Source: Chrysomallon squamiferum
Lineage: Eukaryota > Mollusca > Gastropoda > Neomphalida > Peltospiridae
NCBI GenBank assembly: GCA_012295275.1
Contig: CM022677.1
Location: forward strand, 19,979,041 to 20,043,040
Reading direction: 5' to 3'
Length of the DNA stretch: 64,000 bases
Shown: positions 23,189 to 35,903 of the stretch, one piece after another
How the letters are laid out: every line of letters starts with the position of its first letter
Position numbering within the stretch: the stretch's first letter is position 1
Made by a program: the position numbers and the translations under genes
The notes under the pieces: model-generated
Databases searched by the model: none
Told to the model about the DNA's origin: nothing
The model's input: the letters and a program-made list of their open reading frames with translations, nothing else

Positions 23189-25506
23189 TTATTTGTTCAG
23201 TTGGCTCTGCAAGTAGCACATTCCTTTCTTTGTGTATGTGCAGACTAGTTCAGGTGCTGCAAACAGGTAGGAAAAAGTAGTTTTGACACCTGAAAATATA
23301 AACGGTGAAACCCTTTTTTATAAAAAAAAAAAAAAAAAAAAAAATGATAAATCTTTAAAAGTTCACTATAATATATTAAATTACATAAAAATAATTTATT
23401 AATAGCACCAAAGAGAAAGAGAGATGAGAATCTAGAAGAGACGGAAGAGAATGGAAGGGAACAACAGAGTAAGATCAGCTACTGATACACTAGTGCCAAG
23501 AAAAAGAAACATGGATGGATGGATGGATGGAAGGACTGGCAAGAACTGCAGATAATCCTGGAGAAAATTAAGGAGGTCATTCAGTTCACCATGTTGGGGG
23601 CAAAGCATGGAAGAAGAAGATGATGATAATGATGATGAATAAAACAGCAAAATAACATTAATTAATATTTTATGAATAAAAAGATGTCTGTTTATGTAAT
23701 ACATTTATTTAACTTGTAGTATTTTTCCCCAACTTATGGGAAGGTGTTTATCCAACATGTGTTACTGCTAGCAGAACTAATATTAAACCTCTAGTCTTTT
23801 TGTCCATCTGTACCTCTGTCTAATAAAAACCCAATTCCTGTCCAAATAAGATTAGACCACAACGAGTAAGAAATCATTGTTAATGTGTGGTTTAAAAAAT
23901 GAAAAATAAGATTTATTTCCATCAACCTTATCTGAGCACAAAACTATAATTACATGTATGGTGAGCATCTAACGACATATATAAACCACCAGTTGTTTAT
24001 ATCAATGTTTGGTTGTTTTTTTTTATATGAAATATTTACTGTTTTTCTTCTAAAATAATTTATTAATGCATTAACATGAATAAACATATTATAAATGCAG
24101 GTACCAAACCTTTTATCTGGCTTCCAGAAAACTGGTCCGATTTTTTAATTTTTCAATATTATCTTTTTATTTTTATTTTTTTTTTTTTTTTTTTTTTTTT
24201 TTTGTTGTTTTTAACTAACTAATTTTAAATTTGGCATGCTGTAGATACCTTTCTGTGACATACACACTGAACAGTTTAAGTGAGACTGTTACTGTGTAGA
24301 GGCAATTTTTTTTCCACTATTATACATCTGTACACCCGTACTGAATAACTGTTAGATAATATATTGTTCTTTATTTTTTATTGTTCTTTTTTTTTTTTTT
24401 TTTTTTTTTTTTCATCTGGTATATTATACATGATACTGCAAGAAATTTGAAATTTATTAAAAAGTGTATTAATTTGTACTTGTATCTTTTAAATAAAATT
24501 ATGTTCTTTCTTTTCCTCGTTGAAGTTTGATCCTGTTTGTAAAGCTAGTATATACAGTTTTCTACGAAGATATTTTAAGAATTTTAATGTATTAATGAAG
24601 TCCAAGCAGACCTTGCTTTTAGTAAGAGTATAATAATTTAAATACAGTTTTTAATTTTACATTTTAAATATATGTTTAACATGTGTCCAGCAATTAGGTC
24701 CCCATTTGGTCCAAAACTTGCCAGATAAAGGGTTTGGTACCTTTAATGTAACTCTACTCCAATTTAAAATTTAAAAAAAAAAGAAATTAAAAATGGAATT
24801 TGTTTTTAATCCAAATACATTTAATTCAGTTTAACATGATTTTTTTTTTGGTGTGGTGGGGTAAAACTTTTAATTTTTTATTTGTTTTTCTTTGTTGTTT
24901 TTTTAAGAAAGAAAAAAAGTGAGAATAGAAAGATTTAGGGTTTTCATTGCATTTTGTACACAAAATACACCAGATAAGGGACATGATGAATTTGTTAAAG
25001 AAAATTTTACAGACACTGTGTGACTTTCCAAAGAAATGGTTTAAATAAAAGAAAACAACAGACAGCCACAAATGCATGTTTTAAAAGGACGCAGTAAGAA
25101 AAGAGACTTTGAAAAGCTGCATTATTAATATCTTGCAAGGTAAGTTGATTGTATTTAGTTGTTTACCTGAATTCCATTTATTTATTATCGTACTGTTCAT
25201 GTCATCTATGGCATAGGCCTGGAAAATTGAAAACTTAAAAATATAAAAATATGATCATTATTATTTTTTCTGTATCAGCAAGTAAATATAGAGAACAATT
25301 AATTGTAAACAGGACGAATAATATAATAATATCCTTGACAATAATAACAACTGCAATTACAACAAAAATAATCTTAGAAAAAATTAATAATAATAATAAT
25401 GGTAATAATAATGGTGTTAATAATAACAATTGTTGTAAGTAGTAGTACTAGTAGTAACAATAATCATAATAATAGTGGTAATAGTAGCAGCAATAGAACC
25501 AGTAGT

Positions 25507-25576
<70 letters not shown>

Positions 25577-26482
25577 GTAATAGTAAGCAGTAATAGTCCA
25601 CAACACAACAGCACAAACAAACAGACAGTTTATTGAGTATCAGAGGTAAGAAAATAATTTATATAAATTAAATGGTTAAAAAGCATAAAAATGTCAAAAA
25701 CAAATTAATTAATCATTTATTCATAATTATTAATAAATAAATAATAATAACAAAAATAAAAACGACAGTAATAATACTGATAATAATAACAATGGAAACA
25801 GCTGTAGTAGTAATAACAGTAATAATAATAACTAATACATGAATAATAATAGTAGTAGTAGCAGTAGTAGTAAAAGACTATTATCACTACTAAGAACACA
25901 TAAAACAGGAATTTAAAAACACCATAAATACATATTTATTTTAACAGTGACCAGATGTCAAACTTTTCATAAAATTTGTTTTAATAATAAAAAGGAAAAC
26001 AGTAATGCTGTTATTGTTACAACATCAACAGCACCAAAATCAGAATTTAACTTGAGTATACTACAAGATTGTGCAGAAGATTGGCACATGGAATCTCTAC
26101 ATATTATTTCCATTGATGTTTAAGTTCATTTATAAAGGATTTAAATTAACACAAAATGTAGAGAAGACCACAACCAACATTTCATAGAAACATAGTCTGA
26201 TAGTGACAAAACAACACATCCATCACAAACAATGTCTCTTATATACAGTACTGCCTCTAAGGTTTGATCCCACATCCCTCCACACCTCAGTATTTCAATT
26301 TTTTCCATTTTTTTGTTATTTTACTATATATAGATATATATATATACAAAAGCATCCAACTACCCAGATGATAATTATTCTTTATTATTATTTCATCATT
26401 TTTCTTTTTTATTATTATTAATTTTATTATTACTACTAGTACTACTACTGCTACTACTACTACTATTATTATTATTATTTTT

Positions 26483-26530
<48 letters not shown>

Positions 26531-27339
26531 GTCACTGGATGCTTTTAAAATTTATTTATTAAATTGTTCAAATGCTAGACTGATTATTTATTGTAAATAC
26601 TTACTTTTTTAATATAATCGCTGGGTAAAACCAGTTCCTTAAACCGTTCTAGGGCTCTTGTTCCCTGGTTACTGTTACTCCACACACCTGTATCCAAGGT
26701 GACATACACTGCAGCCCCACCTATAGCAAGTTTAGTTACTGTCCTGCAAAATTAATTGTCCATCATGAATCAGTTCACGAAGATTATATAACATGTCTTA
26801 TTTTTAATTTTATTATTTATTTTTGTTTTATTTCTTTATATATGTCATCTTTATATCTGCAGACTTCCAAATTTTTGTATTACTATTAATTACTAGTTTA
26901 TTATTTTTATATTCAATTATAATTATTCATATCCGTAATTTATTTTAAAGTGATTTTTTTATAAACATGTTAAAAATCTTGTATTTTGTGGTTTGTGAGT
27001 GCGTGTATTATTGCATGTTTGCCATTTTTCTTTAAAAGTTTTGACTTCACGTCATAAAAATGACATTATTCTAAATCTGAACTTTCTGAAAATTAAAAAT
27101 AAAAACATTAAAAATGATGAAACGTCGCCCATCAGTTTCATAATCATGATAATGAAATTATGAATCTATACAATATTTAAAGTCATTATGACTTTGAAGC
27201 ATCCTATTACTCTAATTTAATTAATATTTCAGCAATACGTGAGCGATGCATAAAATGTTACAAAAATATAAAATGCATATCGCCAATGACAAGTAAATAC
27301 CGGTAATTTGGAAACATACTTGAACAAGGTCGACGCCAT
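23189..27339 (-). CDS. MICOS13: MICOS complex subunit MIC13 (QIL1)
   Basis: Four small exons on the minus strand: 27320-27339 (20 nt), 26605-26743 (139 nt), 25167-25218 (52 nt) and 23189-23289 (101 nt with TAA). All have GT-AG junctions and consistent phases (2, 0, 1), giving 103 residues against 118 in human. MIC13 is an inner mitochondrial membrane protein that links the MIC10 and MIC60 parts of MICOS and is needed for crista junctions. A single membrane helix with a Gly pair is seen at about residues 12-23 (LAIGGAAVYVTL), matching the GGAVYLVYD region of the human protein. The C-terminal exons match in pattern: INKWNSG, then SYLFAAPELVCTYTKKG, corresponding to DSWNAGIMTVMSALSVAP-x-EYSKEG. 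The coding exons are too small to appear as long open frames. It is divergent from the METTL25-family gene. Confidence 0.87.
23320..23343. repeat. Poly-A run beside the last MIC13 exon
   Basis: About 24 A residues on the plus strand, 30 nt upstream (in transcript sense) of the last MIC13 exon. On the coding strand it is a poly-T tract that may strengthen the acceptor. Confidence 0.8.
24176..24203. repeat. Poly-T run in MIC13 intron 3
   Basis: T-rich homopolymer. Others lie at 24388-24412 and 26488-26527. All sit within MIC13 introns. Confidence 0.9.
25380..25580. repeat. (AAT)n microsatellite in MIC13 intron 2
   Basis: AAT repeats with AGT/GGT interruptions. The pure core is at about 25510-25574. 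A second AAT/AGT-rich patch is at 25740-25875. Confidence 0.95.
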
Positions 27340-27679
27340 TGTTCTTTCTTTCTTTCGTAAATTCCTAATTTGCCTTAACTAAACGAGTGAAAAGACTACC
27401 GTAATGTGTACCGAAAATTGTCAAGGCATTGCTCTTTGATAGCGGTTTTGGCCTATCGAAATTCGTGTATGCAAGAAGGTAAATTGCTATTATAATTACA
27501 GTAAAACAGTTATATAGCTTTATATGAATATTATTATTACCAAACAAAATTTCGAGGGCGAACTATAAAGATTTGGAGCTAAAGATCGAACAGGCTAGAT
27601 ATGAATTTTTCTATTCCAGTTTGAATTACTGCAAGAACAGGATTTTGATAATATAAGAGGCCACTTTAAGTCTGTCTAA

Positions 27680-27732
<53 letters not shown>

Positions 27733-28070
27733 GTTATTTTTCATGTTAGTTATGACGTCCAGCGTTCTTCGGCGGAAATTAAAATCTAACAAATACAATG
27801 GCAGCAGAAAGAATACAAAAACAAAAAAAAACTACACACACAATCAAATAATTATGAGTTATTGTTTTTAAATTAGTTGTTAGTTGTTAATTTTATTTTT
27901 TATTATTATTTTGTTGTTGTTATTGTTGTTTTATTACGCTGATATTATTTCACACTGATAAAACAAAAAATCTTTGACCAACGGTCATGCACTCTCTAAC
28001 ACTGATAGAGAAACCTGCATCATTTGAATGTTAAGGATTAAAAAAAATAATAATAATCGTGGATTTATTC
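27340..28070. promoter_or_regulatory. Bidirectional promoter interval MIC13 / METTL25-family gene
   Basis: About 730 bp separate two start codons facing away from each other. It contains an (AAT)n run at about 27681-27731 and 'atgacgtcc' near 27750. No TATA box is clear in either direction. A shared head-to-head promoter is inferred from the arrangement. Confidence 0.4.
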
Positions 28071-28542
28071 ATGGCAAAAATGAGAGAGATTGATCCTGAA
28101 ACTGTGTTCGAGTTTCTCGCTCAGTTTTCTTGGCTGCATTCGTTTCCCGTGATTAATTACTTCACTCAGAATATCGGTGACAAAATACCATCACAGGTTT
28201 GTGAATTTTTGGGGATGGATATTGTTTGTATAAGCAGGCAAAATTGTTATTTTTTGTATGGAAATGTTAGAAGTACTCAGATGGAAATGTTAGAAGTACT
28301 TCAAATATGTTTTGCAGAAAATTTTAGATGGATGTGTGTGTCTCTCTGGCTGTCAGTGACAGCAGTAATCTTAGGCTATTTTACTATTTAGTAGCTAAAC
28401 TGTAAGTCTGTAGTCTTTAAAAGCATTTACTGATATTATTTTTTTTACTTTATTATGATGATGATAATCATTATATACTATATTATAACTGTTATTATAA
28501 TTATAATTATTATTACTATTATTATAATTTTTTATTTTTTTA

Positions 28543-28579
<37 letters not shown>

Positions 28580-30563
28580 TTTTTTTTTTTTTTTTTTTTT
28601 AAATTTAATTTGCTGCTCGTTTTATTTAAAGTTTTATCTCCACTACAAATATATTTTATTTATAGAAATGCTTCTGTCATCTATTGTTTCATACTGTTTG
28701 ACTGTATGTATGGATGTATGTATGTGTTGGGTGTCTATTTTGAATTATGTAAAAACATGCTATATAGCTGATTTAATCCAAGACATCTTGTCAGTATATC
28801 CCAAACCTTTTCTAATTCTCTGTTACTGTTTTTATTTATTAATTTATTTTATTATTTTTATTTTTTCTTTGCAGTGGAAAGATTTCTTGGGTAATTTAAA
28901 TACTGAACAGTTGAACATGGTTCCATTTGAACAAGAATTTGACAACGTAAGCTTTCTGTTCTGTATATTAATGAAACTCATTCACCTAAAACTAGGTTTT
29001 CAATGAATTTATTTCTTTTTTTGTTTGTTGAACATTAAATAAGTTATCAAATATTACTAACATGAACTTAAACTCATAACACAAACACACACTAAATAAG
29101 TCCAAAAATAAATACATAAGCTAATTACACACACACAAAACATGTATACATATATAAAATGGTAAGTTTAAAAACACAATCACAACATACACACACACAC
29201 ACATCAATTTTTACTTTTCTAGTTTTATTTAGCATAAATTGAGTGTTGATATGACACACACACACACACATAAACACCAATTCTTTTTATTCTAGTTTGT
29301 ATTTAACAACAGAAACTGATTGTTTGTATTTATCTCAGTTTATAATTTTTATTTATCATTAACAGACTATCTGGCCAGAAAGCCTCATCAGCTTTGTGAA
29401 GAAGTGTCAGGCATTTTCATTGGACAGAGATCAAACTGAACTTGAAACGACAGTTCCTATTGGTCAGGACATTTGCAGGGGAATGTCTGCTAAGAAACTG
29501 CATGAAGTGAAATGCATGGCTGCCCTGGTTGATGATGTTTGTACTCAAACTCAAAGCAACGTTATAGTAGATGTTGGGTCAGGATTGGTAAACAAAGCAT
29601 TCATTTTTTTTTTTTTTTTCTGTATTTTTATTTCTTCAGTTTTTGTGTTATTTGATTTTAGTTTGATCATTTTATCTTAATTAGTATATGTATGTGTGTG
29701 TGGATATATACAGATATATTCTCATATTTTATTTTGATATATCTATTTGACTTTTTATAGGATTATTCTCAATTTATGTTTCTGTTAAATATTGTTTAAA
29801 TATTCGTTGAACTAATCTGACCTAATAATAAAGTTTAATAATAATTTAACAGTAACTGTGCCATTTTGTTGAAATAATAGTAATACTTTAACAGTAACAA
29901 GGGTATTATTTTCCTGTCTTAGAATTGTGAATTAATACTGGAGTCTTTTACAAGTGAATTTCTATTTTCTTATAATGAATTTTTTTTGTTTTTTATTTTT
30001 GTAGGGATATCTTGGTCATGTACTTCATAAAAATTTCGGTCATCCTGTTATTGGGTTGGAGGGAAGTGGCGGCCATGTTGAAAGAGCTGAGAAGAGATCT
30101 GCCAAACAAGGTAATGACTATTATCCAATAGAAAAATGTGTTACAGAAAATTATCCAGTAGAAAATTACCCAAATAGAAAATTAAAATGATTACCTTACA
30201 AAATGAAATATTATCAAAAGAGGAAATTTGTATATGATACAAATTGGTGTCAAAACAAATTATGATACCAAAAAATTATCAAGGAGAAAATTAGCTTTCA
30301 AAATGGTATCCAATACAAAATGATCTTGCAAAATACTAATACTGAATTGTTAAATGAAATGTTTTTCCACTTAAAATTAGCCTTAAGAAGTATTATCCAA
30401 TAGAAATTTGTCTTACAAATTTATTTGTCCATTACAAATTGGTAACAAAACAAATTTTTTCAGTTTCTTTTTAAAACACGTAAGATAGGTTTTATGAAAT
30501 ATTTGTTCAAAATTGTTTTGCATAATGGAATATTTTGTTGGATAAAAATGATATATATTGTTT

Positions 30564-30607
<44 letters not shown>

Positions 30608-31873
30608 TTTTATCACAGTTAAAATTTCTTTATATTTTCAGACTTATCATCCGACTGTGTTAAAACCATCAAATTTGACATTCAACCAGGAGAAGATAAC
30701 TTCAGTAACCTTACCCAGACGTTACAAGGATTATTTCCCTTGGTGGGTCAGTGTCCACACATCAGACCCAACAGATTAAAAGAACCAATGAATGGCACTA
30801 TAAAATTAGCACCACCCGAAGACCCAATCAAAAGTAACTTAAAAATATCTGTACAGGAAGAACCAATCGGCATAGATTTGCTTAATCGTGAATATTCATG
30901 TCGACTTCAAGGGCCTTATCAGGGTTTGGAAAATGAGAATGAGTTAACAATAGAGAAGGTGGTGGATAAAACAGAAACAGATCCAAAGAGATTTCATTTT
31001 AAGAATAAAAATAAAGAAATAAGAAATCATACACAACATGTTAATGGTGGTGATGATGATGATGATGATGATGAAGGCACAAATATTACCCAGTCTAGTT
31101 TAGAAAAACCTGGACAAAAATATTTTTCTTGTGATACAGAAAATGAAGACATGAAGAATTCCAAATCTTTGAATAGTTTTAATATTAGCCAGCATCAGAA
31201 GAAATTATTTCCTTTCAATTCAGATGACGATAAAGATATACTACACACAGAGCCTAAATCTGGCCAAGATCTCTCTTGTTGCTATGGCAGTGGACAAAAA
31301 GACGTTACCATGACGACAAAAGTCCGAGCGACTCCTTTCTGTATTGTAGGTTTGCACTGTTGTGGAGATTTGACTCCAACAGTTCTGAAGTATTTTGCAA
31401 ACAGTGACAGTGCAAGATCTTTGTGTGTTGTCAGCTGTTGTTACCACAAGATGGCCGCCAATTCAGGTTTATTTTTCATCTCTCTCTACATGTTTGTGTA
31501 TTCATAATATTTTTCATGTTTACCCTTCTCTCTGTGTATCTGTATATCTACTTATCTATCTGTATATCCTCTGTCTCTCTCTCTCTCTCTGTCTCTCTGG
31601 CTGTATTTCTGTCTTAATGTCTATATGTTATACCATTATCATTGTAACTGTCCATCCATATATCTGTCTCTCTGCATGTGTAGTATCTTTCTTACATAAT
31701 TACATAACTTTAAAAGATTTTGTTTCATTACTGAATTCAGATTCTGTGACTAACTTTCCAATGAGTAAACCGTGGAGGTGTTCGTACAGTGAAATTCAGA
31801 GTTTTTATCCAGGCTGGGAAATAAATACAAGCAGTTTAAGACTTGCAGCGCAAGAAACTAGGTGAGTGAGAGA

Positions 31874-31968
<95 letters not shown>

Positions 31969-31971
31969 AGG

Positions 31972-32042
<71 letters not shown>

Positions 32043-33798
32043 TCTTCTTTCTTTCTTTGTTCTTAAAGATCACGGTGGAAATCTCAAACTGCTGATGATC
32101 ATAACAAACACATGATGAACGTTGGGTTACGGGCCTTGTTGGAACTCTTTTTAAAAGAAGGTAACTGCACCATTTGGGCAATACTGGTCCTGAAAGATTA
32201 TAAATATTTAATAATGTAGTGTTCTGTTTTTTTATTACTTTTTATTATTTATCTTTCTGAATATAAATCTAATTCATTTTTTTTTTCTATTATATCATTC
32301 TCTCTGTCTGTCTACCCATGTGTGTATATATGTTTGTATGTATGTATACATCTCTCTCTTTCTGTTAAATTTAATTTTTATTGTATATATACACAAACAC
32401 TATATCTCATTTACAGATCTCTGTCTAATTTTTTTAATCTTTCAGTTGACAATGACAAATACATAAGAGATAGCATAAACAGAAAGAAAATCAGAAAAGC
32501 AGATTTTTCCAGTTTTGAAGCTTTTGTGTCTTCTGTGTTACCAGATGATGATGGTTGGTTCATTTATACAAATTTTAATTTTATTATTTTGTACATGTGT
32601 CAGAGTTCAAGTACATGTGTGTTCATGTGTATCTGTGCATCTTGTGACTGTTGACTTTATCTGTATTACCAGTTACAGATGTTTCCATTATCCTGTGTGT
32701 GTGTGTGTGTGTTCATTTATTAACAATATCTGTATCACCATTTAAAGCTAGCTATAGTTCACAACTGTTTGCATCACCCTGTATATGTGTGTTCTGTTCC
32801 TATGTGTTTAAGTGTGTGTATGTGTGTGTATGTGTGTTTGTGTCTATATATATGTGTGTATGTGTGTGTTTGTAGTATATATATATATATATATATATAT
32901 AAACATATACGTATGTATGTAGATTAATTTTGAGTGTGTGTGTTTGAATGTCTGTTCTTGACAGTGTACATATGTTAATGTATGTAAGTGATGGTGTGTA
33001 TTTCTATTCTGTTTTTGTGGGTGTGTTCTGTCTCAGTGTGTTAGTATTGTGTTTCTATCTGTGTTAGTATTCTTTTGTATTTTATATTGTTTCAGATGAT
33101 GTGAATTTGAAACACAGAGACAGACTGTTTGACTTATACAGACAGTTTGAAAATGAGTTCAAACACATTGAAACATTCACAGTAAGTAATATATATATAT
33201 ATATAGATATATTTTGTTATACTAAATTGCTCCTTAAAAATAAATAGATGAATAAAACAATTGTTTTAGATCATGCATGATATCTGCACTGAATGTTTTT
33301 ATTACTTTATTGTAAATATTTATCAAAATAAAATATTTTATGACAACTGTATTTACATTATGGAAATTTCCCAGTAATAAATTTCACACAAAATTCAGTA
33401 ATCTTTCATTTTTATTAGTTAAGCTTTTTTATTATTAAAAGAATAATAATAACATAGTTGATTTTATTTATTTCCGTCAATGAAAGTGTTCATCAGAAAC
33501 AACAAAAATACTGTTTAGTATGGAAAGTTAAAAGGTCATTTTTGACGTATGTTTTCAAGAATAAAATCTTAATCAAAAATCTAAAATCATTGTATCAAGT
33601 AATATGAACCAGAAACTGATATTAAAAGAATGTTTGTTTGTTTCTAAGCTTAAATGCTGTCTTCATTCTGTATTTAAAAAATAAATAAGTAAATAATGGA
33701 ATAAATAATAAATAATAATAATAATAATAGTAAAAATAATCATAATAATAATAATAATAATAATAGTAATAATATTATTAATATTAATAATAATAATA

Positions 33799-33842
<44 letters not shown>

Positions 33843-34011
33843 ATATTTTATGTTTCAGTGTTTACAGGTTCTCGTTCAACCAGTGTTGGAGTCTGTGATT
33901 TGTCTGGACAGACAGGCGTGGCTTCACCAGCAGAATCTCCAAGCAGAAGTAGTTCCAATCTTCAATGACAAGATTTCTCCAAGAAATTTGGCAATTATTG
34001 CAAAAAAATGA
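28071..34011 (+). CDS. Methyltransferase-like protein, METTL25 family
   Basis: Ten exons: 28071-28196, 28875-28946, 29366-29587, 30005-30110, 30642-31466, 31741-31861, 32069-32160, 32446-32553, 33096-33181 and 33859-34011 (TGA). All junctions are GT-AG and in frame; 636 residues. Family features: N-terminal FEFLAQFSWLHSF and SPVINYF-like helices, SAM-binding motif I VIVDVGSGLGYLG at 132-144, acidic residue of motif II in IGLEG (E159), FCIVGLHCCGDL at 408-419, SCCYHKM at 440-446, and the C-terminal VLESVICLDRQAWL and ISPRNLAIIAKK. A 230-residue charged insert with an Asp run near 312-319 separates motifs II and IV. The insert and length resemble METTL25 (603 residues in human); the C-terminus is closer to METTL25B/RRNAD1. 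The exact orthology, substrate and activity are not shown by the sequence. Confidence 0.9.
28540..28601. repeat. Poly-T block in intron 1 of the METTL25-family gene
   Basis: Three adjacent T runs separated by single A or C bases. A 183-residue frame through it is an Ile/Phe artefact. Confidence 0.95.
31862..32068 (+). repeat. Intron made almost entirely of (GA)n
   Basis: The 207-bp intron between exons 6 and 7 of the METTL25-family gene is GTGAGTGAGAGAGAG at its donor, then about 160 bp of (GA)n with a small GGGA/GGGG interruption near 31962-31974, then a pyrimidine tract and 'ttcttaaag' acceptor. Splice frame on both sides is supported by the protein family. Confidence 0.93.
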
Positions 34012-34525
34012 AATTTGTTATAATTCCGAGTTGTTGTTTTTTCCCTTTTTTTCCTTTTTTTTTAAATTTATTCATCTTTTAGTATAATTATTTCTTTTTT
34101 TTAATTTTTTTTTTTTTTTTTTTTCATTAAACAAGAAATTTTTAATATAGAAATATTTTTCTCATTTATTTTCAGTTTAAAAAGTCATTCAAAAAAGGTG
34201 GGGGTGGAAAAAATGAGGATTTTTCATTTTTATGGAGAAACTTGTTACCTTTATCTCAGTAACCAAAACCAGTTTACTGTTCAAAAACTGTGACAGAAGG
34301 ACAAGCCTTTCATTTTTTTAATTTTTGTCTCCAGTGAGAAAATGAACAAATGTTTATATACACAAAAGCTTACAGATCAAGAAATTCAGTTGAGAAAACC
34401 TTGAACAAAGTGCAGAACCTAAAAGATTTCCAAATTCATTGTTGGATTATTACACACACACACACACATTTGTCTTTATTTTATATTTATTCTATCAAAT
34501 TTGATGACTATGTTCTCAGAAATTA

Positions 34526-34531
34526 AATAAA
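34526..34531 (+). terminator. Candidate poly(A) signal of the METTL25-family gene
   Basis: AATAAA about 515 nt downstream of the stop codon, followed by A/T-rich sequence. Other A-rich hexamers are nearby. Confidence 0.35.
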
Positions 34532-35564
34532 TGAAATGAAATTTGAAATCTGTTTCTGAATTAAAATACAATATTAAAAAAAAAATATATATATATATTC
34601 ATAGATAACATGTAACATAATCTGGTTATCATTAGACAACAAAATCAAACTTGAGATGTCTGGACGATGCCAAATACAGAAATGTACTTTTTATAGTGTG
34701 ATTTGAGCAATCTCTTCAAATAGATACATTTCCTCAAGATACACATAAATGTCAAAAAACCCACTATTTTGCTGAACCCAAAAATAAGGGTGTCCATGGA
34801 CAAATTTTCTCCTTGATTCTACATTTAAATATAATTTGTATTTATTTTTATTTTATTTTTTTTTAAATTTTAAAATGAAACAACCCCAATGTTTTATTAT
34901 TTGTGTCTGGCTATTAGTCAAGGGCTTAATTTAGAAAGATGATTGATACCACCTGTTCTCTCTCATCTCTGTATTATGTATGTATGTATGTATATATAAA
35001 TAAAACAACACAACAAACAAATAATACACATAATGATTTTCTTTCTTTCTTTCTCATAAGCATTTGCAACAAATCACAGGTAAATTAAAACAAAACAAAA
35101 TTTGTAATTGTAATAATTTTGTTTATTTCTCTCCCACAAATGTGTTTAACAATTTAAACATTTGTTTTCACCATCTTACAAGTTTGGATGGAAATTTTAA
35201 CCAAAGTCTATCATTCAAAGTTTTTATTTCCAAAAGATTTCTCATTAAAAACAAAGGCAACAAAATTCGTTTTTTTTTTCTTTTTAATTAAGTTTGAATA
35301 AATCCAGTTTAAATTTAAAAATCTTTAAAGCTAGTTGAATTAATTATGTTTTTAAAGATTTCTAATCAAAGGGAGATAATACTACTTTTTCAGACAGGTT
35401 TGAACAATCTCTTAAACTGTCATTGATATTATTTTTAGAGAATAATATACTTCATATTCAGAGGAATAACTCCATGTAATATTGTTTTTTTTAACTACAC
35501 TTTAAAAAAACTAATTAGTTTCCAGATATATCAATTTCGATTTTTTTGTTGAACATATAAAATA
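34532..35564. other. Gap between convergent METTL25-family gene and TXNL1
   Basis: AT-rich, no gene seen. Contains a short (AT)n, a (TGTA)n and a (TTTC)n run near 34590, 34980 and 35040. The 75-residue frame at 35064 shows no recognisable motif. Confidence 0.6.
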
Positions 35565-35570
35565 TTTATT
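35565..35570 (-). terminator. TXNL1: Candidate poly(A) signal of TXNL1
   Basis: TTTATT on the plus strand, hence AATAAA in the TXNL1 transcript, about 335 nt after its stop codon. Confidence 0.35.
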
Positions 35571-35903
35571 CACACTAAAGTTCAAAAGAGTTTTAATAAA
35601 GAAATAAAATCTTTAACAAATCATAAAAACATTTTCCCTAAATAATTAAAAAAAAAAAAAAAAAAAAAAAATTGTAATAACTGTTTTTTTGTTGCTGTCT
35701 TTAAATGTTTCAATTTTTGCAACCCTATCATGTTCAAAGATTTTTTTTTTTTTATCACGAGATTCATTCAAAATCTGCAGGTTTCAAAAAAGACTTTCTC
35801 AATTTAAAATCTCTGTACTTTAAAATTTTAATTTTTTTTTTTCTGTTACTGTAACATTGAATATTTGTCTAAAAAATGAGTGATGCGAAGCAGCTGAAAA
35901 ATT

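Noticed and set aside
23432-23704. 90-residue minus-strand frame in MIC13 intron 3
   Set aside because: Contains ATGG and GATG repeats, no motif, and is not needed to complete MIC13.
24826-25077. 83-residue minus-strand frame in MIC13 intron 3
   Set aside because: AT-rich composition, no domain; true MIC13 exons lie on either side and splice over it.
28455-29006. 183-residue plus-strand frame inside the METTL25-family gene
   Set aside because: Mostly intron poly-T translated as Phe; only its short in-frame part from 28875 is a real exon.
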